NCBI GenBank assembly: GCA_946545645.1
Contig: CAMNNQ010000189.1
Location: 1 to 44,297 of the forward strand
From: an uncultured Clostridia bacterium
GTDB taxonomy: Bacteria > Bacillota > Clostridia > Oscillospirales > Ruminococcaceae
Direction: 5' to 3'
Length of the DNA stretch: 44,297 nt
The first letter of the stretch is position 1. Each line of letters opens with the position of its first letter. Shown in pieces: positions 8,115-16,750 of this stretch. The translations under genes were made by a program, and so were the position numbers. The notes beneath the pieces were generated by a model. That model was not told the origin of the DNA. It searched no databases and saw nothing but the letters and a program-made list of their open reading frames with translations.

Positions 8115-9605
8115 TTGGCATTGAAGAAACGACACGGCAGGCACAGCGTCAGGCGGCATTGGCTGATAAATACTATCGGAACTGTTGTCATAGTCCTGCT
8201 GATAATCGAGATACTGCTGATACTTGCCGTAAGAAGCTATTATTACAGCGCCGCCAAGCAGTATGTCACCTCAAAAATGAATATCGTTACCAACGCTGTT
8301 ATGCAGAATGCCAACGACGCGACAGTAAACTACAATTCCGAGATCAGGTCGGTCGTCGAGGCTTACCCGGATAAGGATAAGGTCGAGCTCATGGCTGTCA
8401 AGACAGACGGCAGTATCGACATCACCTCTTCGGGCTTCTCCCCGGAGCAGGATGTCAGCCTGGAGGATTACTTTGAAGCCAAAAAAGCCTCAAACGGTAC
8501 AGCCTCCGCTGTCTTTAAGCTGCCATCCGGCGAAAAGGTCATTGCCGTTACGTCTATGATCTCTCCCAGAGGAAGCGAGTATGAGGCGCTGCGAATGGTA
8601 AGCTCGATGAAAGGCGTCGATTCGCAGATAATGTTCGTCATAATGATAATAACTGCGGTCGTAGTTGCGGTAGTGCTGGTAATATTCTTCTCGGGTATGT
8701 TCTTTATCCGCTCGATCGTTTACCCGGTCATCAAGATCGGTGAGATAGCAAGAAACTTCGCTAAGGGAGATTTCTCCGAGCGTATAGAAAAGAAATCCGA
8801 CGACGAGGTCGGCGAGCTCTGTGATTCCATCAACTATATGGCCGACGAGCTCTCCAATACCGAGCAGATGAAAAATGAGTTCATCTCCTCTGTCTCTCAC
8901 GAGCTGAGAACTCCTCTGACAGCTATCAAAGGCTGGTCGGAGACCTTGACTACTATCGGAGACGATGAGGAGACCTTCCGCAAGGGTATGAGAGTTATAA
9001 CCTCGGAGACAGAACGGCTCTCGCAGATGGTGGAAGAGCTGCTTGACTTCTCCAGAATACAGGATAACCGCCTCCAGCTCCAGAAGGCTACCATCGACAT
9101 CCTGGCTGAGCTGGGCGAAACTGTCCTGATCTACCAGGAAAGAGCAAGAGCCCTGGGCATAAAGCTGGATTACTACGAGCCGGAAATGCTGCCTTTCGTT
9201 TACGGCGATAAAAACAGGCTCAGGCAGGTGTTCATCAATATCGTCGATAATGCTATCAAGTATTCCGATAAGGGCGATACAGTTTCTGTCGAAGCCTATG
9301 AGCAGGACGGCGAGATCTGTATAACCGTATCTGATACCGGAATAGGTATCTCCAAGGAGGATCTGCCGAGGATCAAGACAAAGTTCTTCAAGGCGAACCA
9401 TACAAGACGCGGCTCAGGCATCGGCCTTGCCGTAGCGGATGAGATAATAGCAAGACATAACGGGACACTCACCATAAAGAGCGAGCAGGGTGTCGGGACA
9501 ACGGTTATGATAACCCTGCCGTGTATAGAGCAGAAGAAAAAAGCCGACGATAAGAGCACAGTAAGCGTTGAGCTCATAAGCAACGATGTCAAACCGTCGG
9601 AATAG
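8115..9605 (+). CDS. Membrane sensor histidine kinase (HAMP-HisKA-HATPase)
   Basis: A 496-residue kinase partnered with the preceding regulator. It has TM1 at about 17-40, an extracellular sensor of about 130 residues (42-170), TM2 at about 172-198, a HAMP linker (199-250), HisKA with phospho-acceptor H262 (SSVSHELRTPL), and an ATPase domain with N379 (NIVDNAIKYS), DTGIGI at 407-412 and GSGIGL at 433-438. All key residues are present. I chose TTG 8115 because GTAGGAGAT stands at the right distance and no ATG or GTG is available before the first helix. The architecture is that of PhoR/ResE-type kinases; the stimulus cannot be read from the sequence. The sensor loop shows no recognised fold. 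Confidence 0.92.
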   Translation: MALKKRHGRHSVRRHWLINTIGTVVIVLLIIEILLILAVRSYYYSAAKQYVTSKMNIVTNAVMQNANDATVNYNSEIRSVVEAYPDKDKVELMAVKTDGSIDITSSGFSPEQDVSLEDYFEAKKASNGTASAVFKLPSGEKVIAVTSMISPRGSEYEALRMVSSMKGVDSQIMFVIMIITAVVVAVVLVIFFSGMFFIRSIVYPVIKIGEIARNFAKGDFSERIEKKSDDEVGELCDSINYMADELSNTEQMKNEFISSVSHELRTPLTAIKGWSETLTTIGDDEETFRKGMRVITSETERLSQMVEELLDFSRIQDNRLQLQKATIDILAELGETVLIYQERARALGIKLDYYEPEMLPFVYGDKNRLRQVFINIVDNAIKYSDKGDTVSVEAYEQDGEICITVSDTGIGISKEDLPRIKTKFFKANHTRRGSGIGLAVADEIIARHNGTLTIKSEQGVGTTVMITLPCIEQKKKADDKSTVSVELISNDVKPSE

Positions 9606-9619
9606 TAAGGAGAGTATAA

Positions 9620-10585
9620 ATGAGCAAAAGAAAAGACCCGTCTCTCGGAGAAGAGAAATTCAAGTCAAAGATCGGCGGCCAGGCCGTAATCGAGGGAGTA
9701 ATGATGCGGGGCATCGATCTGGCATCTATGGCTAACCGTCTGCCCAACGGAGAGATAGACCTGGAGACCTGGCCGATCCGCGGAGGAAAGAACCTCCCCT
9801 GGTACAGAAAGGTGCCATTCCTGAGAGGCGTTTTCAGCTTTATGATCTCGCTTATCGACGGATATAAATGCCTTATGCGGGCAGCCGATAAGCAGATGCA
9901 GGACGATGAAACAGAAGAGCCCTCAAAATTCGAGAAATGGCTGACGGATAAGCTGGGAGATAAGCTGATGCCGATCGTTTCCGCCATATCTGTCGTTCTC
10001 GGACTGGGAATTGCGATATTGCTGTTCATGCTGGTCCCGACACTGATACTCAAGCTCATCGGGAAATTCGTCGAGCTGCCGACTCTCGCCAAGAATGCCA
10101 TCGAGGGCGGGCTCAAGATCGCTATATTCATAGGCTATACCGCGCTGACAGGCCTTATGAAGGATATGCACAGGCTATATGAATACCATGGCGCCGAGCA
10201 TAAGACCATTGCCTGCTATGAGCACGGCCAGGAGCTTACCGTCGAGAACGTGAAGAAGCATTGCCGCTTCCACCCCCGCTGCGGCACCAGCTTCATTTTC
10301 CTGGTGCTCTTTATCAGCATTTTCGTTACGACTATATTCAACCTGAGCTGGAGCAACGTTCTGCTCCGTGTCCTCTGCAAGCTGGCGCTGCTGCCTGTCG
10401 TGATGGGTATATCCTACGAGATAATCAGGCTTGCCGGCAGATACGATAATATCATTATGAGGATGGTCTCTGCGCCGGGACTCTGGATACAGAGAATAAC
10501 TACCAAAGAGCCCGAGCCCGATGAGATAGAATGTGCTATCGCGGCGCTGAAAGCTGTCATCCCCGCAGACGGCGAGGATGCGTAA
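9620..10585 (+). CDS. DUF1385 family membrane protein (YqhQ-like)
   Basis: A 321-residue integral membrane protein. The family signature lies at the N-terminus: 'IGGQAVIEGVMMRG' then 'PFLRGVFSFMISLIDGYKCLMRAA'. Further on, 'YHGAEHKTIACYEHG' and 'HPRCGTSFIFLV' are the conserved His/Cys segments of DUF1385 (COG3872). There are three to four membrane segments between about 120 and 280. The exact function of the family is not established to my knowledge. The ATG has AGGAGAG upstream. It lies directly before prmC, an arrangement frequent in Clostridia. It follows the kinase by 14 bp, so it is probably in the same transcript. Confidence 0.88.
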   Translation: MSKRKDPSLGEEKFKSKIGGQAVIEGVMMRGIDLASMANRLPNGEIDLETWPIRGGKNLPWYRKVPFLRGVFSFMISLIDGYKCLMRAADKQMQDDETEEPSKFEKWLTDKLGDKLMPIVSAISVVLGLGIAILLFMLVPTLILKLIGKFVELPTLAKNAIEGGLKIAIFIGYTALTGLMKDMHRLYEYHGAEHKTIACYEHGQELTVENVKKHCRFHPRCGTSFIFLVLFISIFVTTIFNLSWSNVLLRVLCKLALLPVVMGISYEIIRLAGRYDNIIMRMVSAPGLWIQRITTKEPEPDEIECAIAALKAVIPADGEDA

Positions 10586-10602
10586 ATTAGGAGTGATATG
10601 AT

Positions 10603-11457
10603 TTGAGTACATACGGTCAGCTTATTACCGATGCTGTCAGAGAGCTCTCGCAGCTTGAGTATTCCGATGCTGCTCTGGAAGTCAAGGAGCTTATGGGTCT
10701 TGCTCTCGGGATGGACTGCCGGAGCAGTGCCTTTGAGGACAAGCTCTGGGAGGAGACATCGGATGAGGACGAGGATCGCTTCGATGAGCTTTGCAGCAGA
10801 AGACTGAAAGGCGAGCCCCTGCAATACATCCTCGGAGAATGGGATTTCTACGGCAGGAGCTTCAGGCTGGGAAAGGGAGTCCTGATCCCGAGGCAGGATA
10901 CTGAGCTGCTTATAGATATAGCTAAGGAAGTGTTCAAAAATTCGGACAGCTGCACAGTGATAGACCTTTGCGCCGGCAGCGGCTGCATCGGCCTTACGCT
11001 GGAACAGGAGCTGAAAAATGTCAGCCTCGCTATGGTCGAGAAGTATACCGACGCCATAGAGTATCTTTTTGATAACAAACTGCTTTTCGGCTCTTCTGCA
11101 AGGATCGTCAAGGGAGATGTCCTCTCTGATGAGCTTATCCCGGAGATGGAAAAAGCAGATCTTATCGTCTGCAACCCGCCTTACCTGACCGCCGAGGATA
11201 TGAATGATCTCCAGACTGAAGTCAGGAGCGAGCCTGTGGAGGCTCTCTACGGCGGCGAGGACGGCCTCGATTTCTACCGCGCAGTTACAAGGATATGGAA
11301 GGGAGTCCTCAAAGAAGGAGGGACAATGCTCTTCGAGATCGGCGCGACCCAGGGGAAAGAAGTCTCCGATATGCTGATACAGCACGGCTTCAGGGATGTC
11401 CGCATAAAGCGGGACATGGCCGGGAACGACAGAGCCGTAGTCGGGACAAAAAGATGA
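10603..11457 (+). CDS. prmC: Release factor glutamine methyltransferase PrmC (HemK)
   Basis: A 284-residue enzyme that methylates the glutamine of the GGQ motif in release factors RF1/RF2, using S-adenosylmethionine, to make termination efficient. The N-terminal helical domain (1-75) binds the release factor. The Rossmann methyltransferase domain has the SAM-binding loop 'DLCAGSGCIG' (121-130) and the catalytic NPPY motif (191-194). The start is TTG 10603 after TAGGAGTGAT; the ATG at 10598 is followed by a stop after one codon and cannot serve. The gene is 17 bp after the DUF1385 gene. Length is normal for the family. No terminator is visible after it. Confidence 0.93.
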   Translation: MSTYGQLITDAVRELSQLEYSDAALEVKELMGLALGMDCRSSAFEDKLWEETSDEDEDRFDELCSRRLKGEPLQYILGEWDFYGRSFRLGKGVLIPRQDTELLIDIAKEVFKNSDSCTVIDLCAGSGCIGLTLEQELKNVSLAMVEKYTDAIEYLFDNKLLFGSSARIVKGDVLSDELIPEMEKADLIVCNPPYLTAEDMNDLQTEVRSEPVEALYGGEDGLDFYRAVTRIWKGVLKEGGTMLFEIGATQGKEVSDMLIQHGFRDVRIKRDMAGNDRAVVGTKR

Positions 11458-11537
11458 TAACTGTACTGAAAATTGTACTTAAAAGCGCGGAATTTTTCTA
11501 ACTGTCCAAAAAAAGATACACACTTTTTTGAAAAACG

Positions 11538-11546
11538 TGCTATAAT
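11538..11546 (+). promoter_or_regulatory. Extended -10 promoter of recA
   Basis: TGC-TATAAT gives a perfect -10 with the TGn extension. No recognisable -35 stands 16-18 bp upstream. An A-run and T-run form a loose inverted repeat just upstream (CAAAAAA around 11508, TTTTTTG at 11524-11530). No Gram-positive LexA box (CGAAC-N4-GTTCG) is visible. The core is identical over 16 bases to the clpB-operon promoter. Confidence 0.7.
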
Positions 11547-11591
11547 ATATACCGAGGACAGGATATATCACTCAGATGGAGGCGTTTGAAA

Positions 11592-12785
11592 ATGGCAATA
11601 GACAAGAAAAAGAAGGACCAGAAATCCGTTACCAAGATCACGGATAAGGAAGAAAAGAAGAAGGCTCTCGATACTGCGATCAGCTATATCGAAAAGCAGT
11701 TCGGCGTCGGAGCGATCATGAAGCTTGGAGACACAAAGGCTCTCGATATCGAGTGCATCCCGACAGGCTCTATGACTCTCGATATGGCGCTTGGCGTAGG
11801 AGGCATCCCCAAGGGAAGGATCATCGAGATCTACGGCCCGGAGTCCTCCGGTAAGACCACCGTTGCTCTGCACTGCATCGCTGAGGCTCAGAAGGCCGGC
11901 GGCGAGGTAGCATTCATCGACGTCGAGCACGCTCTCGACCCGGTCTATGCCAAGCAGCTCGGTGTAAATATCGACGATATGCTGGTATCTCAGCCTGACA
12001 GCGGCGAGCAGGCGCTGGAGATAGCTGAGGCTCTTGCAAGATCCGGCGCTATCGACTGTATCGTTATCGACTCTGTCGCGGCTATGGTAACAAAGGCCGA
12101 GATCGACGGTGAGATGGGCGATACACACGTCGGGCAGTTGGCGAGACTTATGTCCCAGGCTATGAGAAAGCTGACATCCGTTATCTCCAAATCCAACTGC
12201 GCTGCGATCTTTATCAACCAGGTAAGAGAGAAGATCGGCGTCGTTTACGGAAACCCGGAAACTACTCCCGGCGGAAGAGCCCTGAAATTCTATGCCTCGG
12301 TCCGTATAGAAGTCAGAAGAGGCGAGAAGATCACCCAGGGCGGCGAGGTCATCGGTAACAGGACCAAGTGTAAGGTCGTTAAGAATAAGGTCGCTCCTCC
12401 GTTCAAGGAGTGCGAATTCGATATCATGTACGGCACAGGTATCTCCAGAGTCGGAGAAGTCCTCGACCTGGCTACAGAGCTCGGTATCGTAAAGAAGGGC
12501 GGCGCCTGGTACAGCTATAACGATGCTAAGCTGGGGCAGGGCAGAGATAACTCCAAGGATTATCTCGCAGCCAATCCCGATGTCATGAAGGAGATCGAAG
12601 AGAAGATCAAAGAAAATAAGGATCTTATCGATACCTCGGCTCAGAAGACCAAAAAGGATCAGAAGCTGGCGGAAAAGGCTGCCGCAGCAGCAGGATCACA
12701 GGCTCCCGAGCCTGACGAGATCGCTGATGATGACGAGGAGTTCGAGGAGTTCGCTCCTGTCGATGTCACTAATTTCGGAGACTGA
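11592..12785 (+). CDS. recA: Recombinase RecA
   Basis: A 397-residue RecA. It forms filaments on single-stranded DNA, promotes strand exchange in recombinational repair and triggers LexA self-cleavage. Walker A is GPESSGKTT (82-90), Walker B is CIVIDSV (about 152-158), and the region '[28 protein letters not shown]' is the L2 segment. The protein ends in an acidic tail (DDDEEFEEF), usual for RecA; the C-terminal region is somewhat long. The start is ATG 11592 with GGAGG nine bases before; the TTG six bases upstream is too close to that site. It is the first gene of a four-gene unit with recX, a small membrane protein and a lipoprotein. Confidence 0.97.
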   Translation: MAIDKKKKDQKSVTKITDKEEKKKALDTAISYIEKQFGVGAIMKLGDTKALDIECIPTGSMTLDMALGVGGIPKGRIIEIYGPESSGKTTVALHCIAEAQKAGGEVAFIDVEHALDPVYAKQLGVNIDDMLVSQPDSGEQALEIAEALARSGAIDCIVIDSVAAMVTKAEIDGEMGDTHVGQLARLMSQAMRKLTSVISKSNCAAIFINQVREKIGVVYGNPETTPGGRALKFYASVRIEVRRGEKITQGGEVIGNRTKCKVVKNKVAPPFKECEFDIMYGTGISRVGEVLDLATELGIVKKGGAWYSYNDAKLGQGRDNSKDYLAANPDVMKEIEEKIKENKDLIDTSAQKTKKDQKLAEKAAAAAGSQAPEPDEIADDDEEFEEFAPVDVTNFGD

Positions 12786-12788
12786 TAG

Positions 12789-13409
12789 ATGCCGACTATC
12801 GCGGATATACAGACATATAAAGGCAAGACCCTGCGCATTGACCTTGCGCAGGGTGAGCCTGTTTTTATAAACAGCGGCGTCGCTGCCGATATGGGGCTCC
12901 GAAAGGGAATGACTCTGACCGACGAGGAATGGAGCGCTGTTATCTACAAAAACGAGCTCCGCCGGGCAAAGGAACGTGCCCTCTATCTGCTGGATTATAA
13001 GGACTACTCCTATGTAATGATGTTCAAGAAGCTGAGGGAGAATTATCCGGAGAAGATCTGCTACGATGTATGCGATAAGCTGGCAGAGCTGGGCGTCCTC
13101 AATGACAGGCGCTATGCAGCTTCGCTGGCAAGGCGGTATATGGAGGTCAAGCGCTTCGGGTATTTCAGAGCTGTCCAGGAGATGAAGCTCAAGGGCTTAT
13201 CCAGAGAGCTCATCGAGGAAGCGCTGGAGCCTTATTCCAATACCGACAGCGTGCGGCAGAGGATAAGGGAGCTTATCGAAAAGAAATATCTTCGTCGCCT
13301 GGAAACCGAGGACGGAGAAAAGAAGGTGAAAAACGCGCTGGTGCGGCAGGGTTTTTCCTATGCGGATATAAACGCTGCCCTGAGTGCTTTGCGTGAGGAG
13401 GATGAATGA
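12789..13409 (+). CDS. recX: Regulatory protein RecX
   Basis: A 206-residue RecX-family protein that binds RecA filaments and tunes their activity. It is mostly helical, with three tandem three-helix repeats; recognisable segments include 'RRAKERALYLLDYKDYS', 'LNDRRYAASLARRYM' and 'RQGFSYADINAAL'. Its position 3 bp after recA is classical for this family. The ATG has the end of the recA frame as its leader, so translation is probably coupled. Length is in the usual range of 150-270 residues. Confidence 0.9.
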   Translation: MPTIADIQTYKGKTLRIDLAQGEPVFINSGVAADMGLRKGMTLTDEEWSAVIYKNELRRAKERALYLLDYKDYSYVMMFKKLRENYPEKICYDVCDKLAELGVLNDRRYAASLARRYMEVKRFGYFRAVQEMKLKGLSRELIEEALEPYSNTDSVRQRIRELIEKKYLRRLETEDGEKKVKNALVRQGFSYADINAALSALREEDE

Positions 13410-13651
13410 TGTTCCCAATATCGCTGTTTGATGAGAGCGTTATGCCCAAGGCGGCAGTGGATGCCTTTAATATAGCGGTCGTTATCATCGTTTGTGCGGT
13501 GCTGCCGCTGCTTATCTGGGTCGCTTACGGGCTGAACAGAAAATACGAGAAGAAGCTGTCCGAGAGCGCAAAGCCTGAGCCCGCTGAAAAGACCGAAGCT
13601 ATCGAAGAACTGTCTGCCAAAGAAGCTGCCGGGGAGGTCGAGAAAGAATGA
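13409..13651 (+). CDS. Small single-pass membrane protein, unknown
   Basis: An 80-residue protein with one hydrophobic segment (about residues 19-42, FNIAVVIIVCAVLPLLIWVAYGL) and a charged Lys/Glu-rich cytoplasmic tail with several 'EKTEAIEEL'-like stretches. Two adjacent ATGs (13406 and 13409) are possible; 13409 is better spaced from GAGGAGG at 13395-13401. It is packed between recX and the next lipoprotein with overlapping ends, so it is translated with them. I do not recognise a family. It is well supported as a gene by position, site and composition, but the function is open. Confidence 0.75.
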   Translation: MFPISLFDESVMPKAAVDAFNIAVVIIVCAVLPLLIWVAYGLNRKYEKKLSESAKPEPAEKTEAIEELSAKEAAGEVEKE

Positions 13652-14511
13652 AAAGGCTGCTGCCCGCAGCGCTGGCCCTTGTCCTGCTCTGCGGATGCTC
13701 CGATAAGTCCGGCTCCGGCTCGCAGACAGAGACATCGGCAGAGGCTACAGCTCCGTCTCCTGCTGTTACTTCCGCTACGCCCGATGCTGCCCCCGCAAGT
13801 ACTGAGTCTGACCCTATAACCGCTGCTGCCGAGGTGTTCTCTCAGTATCTGGTCTATGCAAATCACGATTTCAGTATGTCGATGTTCGAGCTGATGACTC
13901 CGACTATGCGGGAGCAGTATAACTCTACCCTGAAAAGTGCCGCCGGAGACCACGGAAATGTCCAGCCGACAGGAAATGTTACCACTGATGTCAGCTTTTC
14001 GCCGGAAACAGAGGCTTCTTCGGTCATCGGCAGGATCAATATCCCGGAGGAGCATCTGCGCTGTGTCGAGCTGGTCGGGAAGATAAACTACCGTTATCTC
14101 GGGACAAAGACCGAATCCGACGGCTATGCCCTTGTCATCGAGACCCCGGAGCATGAATGGAAGCTGGCTTTTGCCGGCACCAAACAGCTCGCTTACCTTA
14201 ACGGCTATATCAGCGACGATGATTCCAAGCAGGCTGAAGCAAATGCCAAGCTGGTCTTTGAAACAGCGGTAAAGGTCAAGTCGGCTCTGAAAGATCATGA
14301 GTTCAGATTCATGAACTATCTCAGCACAGAGAAGGATGAATTTGTCGAAGAGATAAAGAAAGAGCTCCCGGAGGAGCTCAAAGGCAGCTACTTTATGATC
14401 TTTCTGGAAAACGGAGAGGTCTCCAGGGTAATGTGGGCGGCAAAGTCGGACGGTCTGACTATGCAGTACTCCATCAGTCCCGCCGTATCGGAAAAGAAAA
14501 CGGATCAGTAA
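13648..14511 (+). CDS. Lipoprotein of unknown function
   Basis: A 287-residue predicted lipoprotein, overlapping the previous gene by 4 bases (ATGA). The signal peptide carries the lipobox LCGC with Cys17 as the likely lipidated residue. A Ser/Thr/Ala/Pro-rich linker follows (20-55). The folded part (60-280) is a mixed alpha/beta domain without known motifs. It resembles in general style the NTF2-like or DUF-type extracytoplasmic domains of clostridial lipoproteins, but I cannot assign it. It is the last gene of the recA unit and is followed by a bidirectional terminator. Why a surface lipoprotein is co-transcribed with recA is unclear. Confidence 0.78.
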   Translation: MKRLLPAALALVLLCGCSDKSGSGSQTETSAEATAPSPAVTSATPDAAPASTESDPITAAAEVFSQYLVYANHDFSMSMFELMTPTMREQYNSTLKSAAGDHGNVQPTGNVTTDVSFSPETEASSVIGRINIPEEHLRCVELVGKINYRYLGTKTESDGYALVIETPEHEWKLAFAGTKQLAYLNGYISDDDSKQAEANAKLVFETAVKVKSALKDHEFRFMNYLSTEKDEFVEEIKKELPEELKGSYFMIFLENGEVSRVMWAAKSDGLTMQYSISPAVSEKKTDQ

Positions 14512-14516
14512 GAAAA

Positions 14517-14560
14517 ACGGTATATTCCCCACAGGCTGCGGGGAATATACCGTTAATTGT
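14517..14560. terminator. Bidirectional terminator between the recA unit and ilvE
   Basis: A perfect 14-bp stem (14517-14530 with 14540-14553) and 9-base loop. T-rich sequence follows on the plus side (TAATTGTTTT), and on the minus side the complement of AGAAAA gives TTTTCT. It serves both the recA unit and ilvE. Confidence 0.9.
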
Positions 14561-14571
14561 TTTGCTTTGAA

Positions 14572-15639
14572 TCAGTCGATCTTTACAGTCCAGCCGAAGG
14601 TATCTTCGATCTTGCCCCACTGGATGCCTGTCATTGTATCGTAAAGCATCTGGGAGATCTTGCCGATCTTGTTATCGTTGATAGTCATTACCTTGTCGCC
14701 CCACTTGAGATGGCCGACAGGGGAGATAACAGCGGCGGTACCTGTGCCGAATACTTCGTCCAGCTTGCCTGCATCATAAGCATCGGCAACTTCCTGGATG
14801 GTTATACGGCGCTCGGTAGCCTTGATCCCCTTAGCCTTGCAGACTTCAAGAGCAGACTTTCTTGTGATACCGGGAAGAACAGAGCCCTGGAGCTCGGGAG
14901 TGATGACCTCGCCGTCGATAACGAAAAAGATGTTCATAGAGCCGACTTCTTCGATATACTTTCTCTCAACGCCGTCCAGCCAGAGAACCTGCTCATAGTC
15001 CTGATCGTGAGCTTCCTGCTGACCCTTGAGGGATATAGCGTAGTTAGCGGCTGTCTTTGCAAAGCCTGTACCGCCTCTTACAGCTCTTACATAGTTGTTC
15101 TCAACATAGATCTTAACAGGGTTGAGACCTGTGGAGTAGTAGGCTCCGGAGGGCGAGAGGATGATGAGGAAGAGATAATGATCTGCGGGACGAACACCTA
15201 CATAAGGGTCGGTAGCAATGATAAAGGGGCGGATGTAAAGGGAAGCGCCGTCTGTGTGAGGCACCCAATCCTTCTCGATCTCGACCAGCTTCTTGGTAGC
15301 CTCGATCATGAATTTCTCGTCGATCTCGGGGATGACCATTCTCTTGGCAGAGTTGTTGAGACGCTTATAGTTCTCGTCAGGTCTGAAAAGCTGGATACCG
15401 CCGTCAGCGCGTCTGTAAGCCTTGAGGCCCTCGAAGATCTCCTGGCCGTAGTGCAGGCACATAGCGGCGGGGGAGAGGGTGATATCGCCGTAGGGGACGA
15501 TGCGTGCATCATGCCAGCCCATGCCTGTGTCATAATTCATCGCAAACATATGGTCTGTGAAGATATGACCGAAGCCCAGCTTGGTCTCGTCCTGCGGCTT
15601 TTCCTTCGGGGTCTTGGTAAGCTCTAATCTGATGTCCAT
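14572..15639 (-). CDS. ilvE: Branched-chain amino acid aminotransferase
   Basis: A 355-residue fold-type IV PLP enzyme that transfers the amino group between glutamate and the keto acids of leucine, isoleucine and valine. The catalytic lysine is K195 in 'TGFAKTAANYA'. Other family marks are 'QEIFEGLKAYRRADG', 'RPFIIATDP' and 'LPGITRKSALEV'. The length and 'EIFEGLKAYR' style match the BCAT type found in many Firmicutes and in eukaryotes. The ATG follows AAGAAGGATCAACT. It has its own promoter and the terminator shared with the recA unit. No T-box or attenuator is visible in the short leader. Confidence 0.95.
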   Translation of the reverse strand: MDIRLELTKTPKEKPQDETKLGFGHIFTDHMFAMNYDTGMGWHDARIVPYGDITLSPAAMCLHYGQEIFEGLKAYRRADGGIQLFRPDENYKRLNNSAKRMVIPEIDEKFMIEATKKLVEIEKDWVPHTDGASLYIRPFIIATDPYVGVRPADHYLFLIILSPSGAYYSTGLNPVKIYVENNYVRAVRGGTGFAKTAANYAISLKGQQEAHDQDYEQVLWLDGVERKYIEEVGSMNIFFVIDGEVITPELQGSVLPGITRKSALEVCKAKGIKATERRITIQEVADAYDAGKLDEVFGTGTAAVISPVGHLKWGDKVMTINDNKIGKISQMLYDTMTGIQWGKIEDTFGWTVKID

Positions 15640-15674
15640 AGTTGATCCTTCTTTCTAAAAAATAGGTTATAATT

Positions 15675-15703
15675 ATTGTACCACCTTTTCCTGCATTTTT
15701 CAA
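15675..15703 (-). promoter_or_regulatory. SigA promoter of ilvE
   Basis: On the minus strand, TTGAAA (15698-15703) and TACAAT (15675-15680) are separated by 17 bp. The -10 lies about 35 bases before the ilvE ATG, so the leader is short. Confidence 0.8.
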
Positions 15704-15784
15704 GGGGTAAGCACGGTTTTTTTCGATTATTATGAATTTTTCCGGTGCTTTCGGTGCATTGTGAGGCTTTTTGTGGCAAATAAC

Positions 15785-15813
15785 AACGCCCCGCCGTTTG
15801 AAGGCGGGGCGTT
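15785..15813 (-). terminator. Terminator of the Bax inhibitor-1 family gene
   Basis: A perfect 11-bp GC-rich stem (15785-15795 with 15803-15813) just after the stop codon of the minus-strand gene. It is followed on that strand by GTTATTTG, a weak T-tract. Confidence 0.8.
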
Positions 15814-15826
15814 GTTTTGTCTGAGA

Positions 15827-16660
15827 TCAGTTCTTGCTGTTCTGGATCCTTGCCAGGAGCTGGAGAACTTTGAGGTAGAGGTATATAACGCTGAGCATCA
15901 GGCTGTATCCGCAGTACCACTCATATTTCTTGTTGACTCCGTTGTTTACTGCCTCAGCGATAGTCTCGAAATCCAGAAGCAGCAGGCAGGCTCCGAGGAC
16001 AACTCCCAGCGCTGCGAAGAGGATGCCGAGAGGGCCGTTCTGTATCTTGAGGATAGAGGTAACGATCGCGCTGTTGGGAGCCAGCTTATAGAGCAGCAGG
16101 AAGACAAGCGAGCCAAGTACGGATGCGATGAGAGCAGTCATAACGATGGTCTTGAATCTCTGGCCGACTTTTACGATCCCGGTGTAGTAAAGGGTAGCCA
16201 TTACAGCGATGATGAGAAGTGTCAGGACAAGAGCCTCAACAACGATACCTGTATACTGGCCGGCATAGAGATAAGAGGTTATCGCTATCGCATAGCCCAT
16301 ACCGAGGCAATAGATACTGCCTGTAACGGGGATAGTCTTGATTGCGAAGGCTGCGATAAGTCCGGCTACCAGAGTAACTATCCATGCGCCTACAAGGATG
16401 CTCATCTCGTTGGAGTAGATCTGATATCCCAGCTCGGCGTTGATGACGCTGGCTACGGTGTAGCCCTCTCTGCCGAAGTAGCTGTGCATATAGAAGAATG
16501 CGCCGACTCCCAGCAGTACCAATGCCAGGAAATAGCCGATCTTCATGAAGACTCCTGTATAGCTTGCGGTCTCCTGGCTGGAGTAGGAGTCAGCGAAGCT
16601 GTTGACTCTGGAGATCGCAGGGTTGGTAAAGGAGCTGCGTCTTTGATTGTTTAGTGCCAT
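15827..16660 (-). CDS. Bax inhibitor-1 / YccA family membrane protein
   Basis: A 277-residue polytopic protein of the BI-1/YccA (TMBIM) family. It starts with a soluble Arg/Ser/Asn-rich segment (about 35 residues) and continues with seven hydrophobic segments, e.g. 'YFLALVLLGVGAFFYM', 'GAWIVTLVAGLIAAFAIK' and 'VLGACLLLLDFETIAEAVN'. Bacterial members such as YetJ form pH-dependent calcium channels; the role here is not known. The C-terminal pair 'LLDFETI' carries the conserved Asp of the family. The start is the ATG at 16660, seven bases after AAGGAGG; an ATG two codons upstream is only one base from that site. It forms a single-gene unit with a consensus promoter and a terminator. Confidence 0.9.
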   Translation of the reverse strand: MALNNQRRSSFTNPAISRVNSFADSYSSQETASYTGVFMKIGYFLALVLLGVGAFFYMHSYFGREGYTVASVINAELGYQIYSNEMSILVGAWIVTLVAGLIAAFAIKTIPVTGSIYCLGMGYAIAITSYLYAGQYTGIVVEALVLTLLIIAVMATLYYTGIVKVGQRFKTIVMTALIASVLGSLVFLLLYKLAPNSAIVTSILKIQNGPLGILFAALGVVLGACLLLLDFETIAEAVNNGVNKKYEWYCGYSLMLSVIYLYLKVLQLLARIQNSKN

Positions 16661-16709
16661 TTTCATGCCTCCTTGAAATATTCGGTTTTATGACCGTATA
16701 ATATTATTA

Positions 16710-16738
16710 ATTATACCCGGTTTTTAGCGGAATGTCAA
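16710..16738 (-). promoter_or_regulatory. Consensus SigA promoter of the BI-1 family gene
   Basis: Minus strand TTGACA (16733-16738) and TATAAT (16710-16715) with exactly 17 bp between them. All twelve positions match consensus. Confidence 0.9.
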
Positions 16739-16750
16739 GTGCTGCCCGGA

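Noticed and set aside
11458-11537. LexA/DinR box before recA
   Set aside because: No CGAAC-N4-GTTCG or near match was found between prmC and the recA start.
14557-15627. Long open frame on the plus strand opposite ilvE
   Set aside because: Antisense shadow of ilvE; no ribosome binding site and overlaps the terminator.
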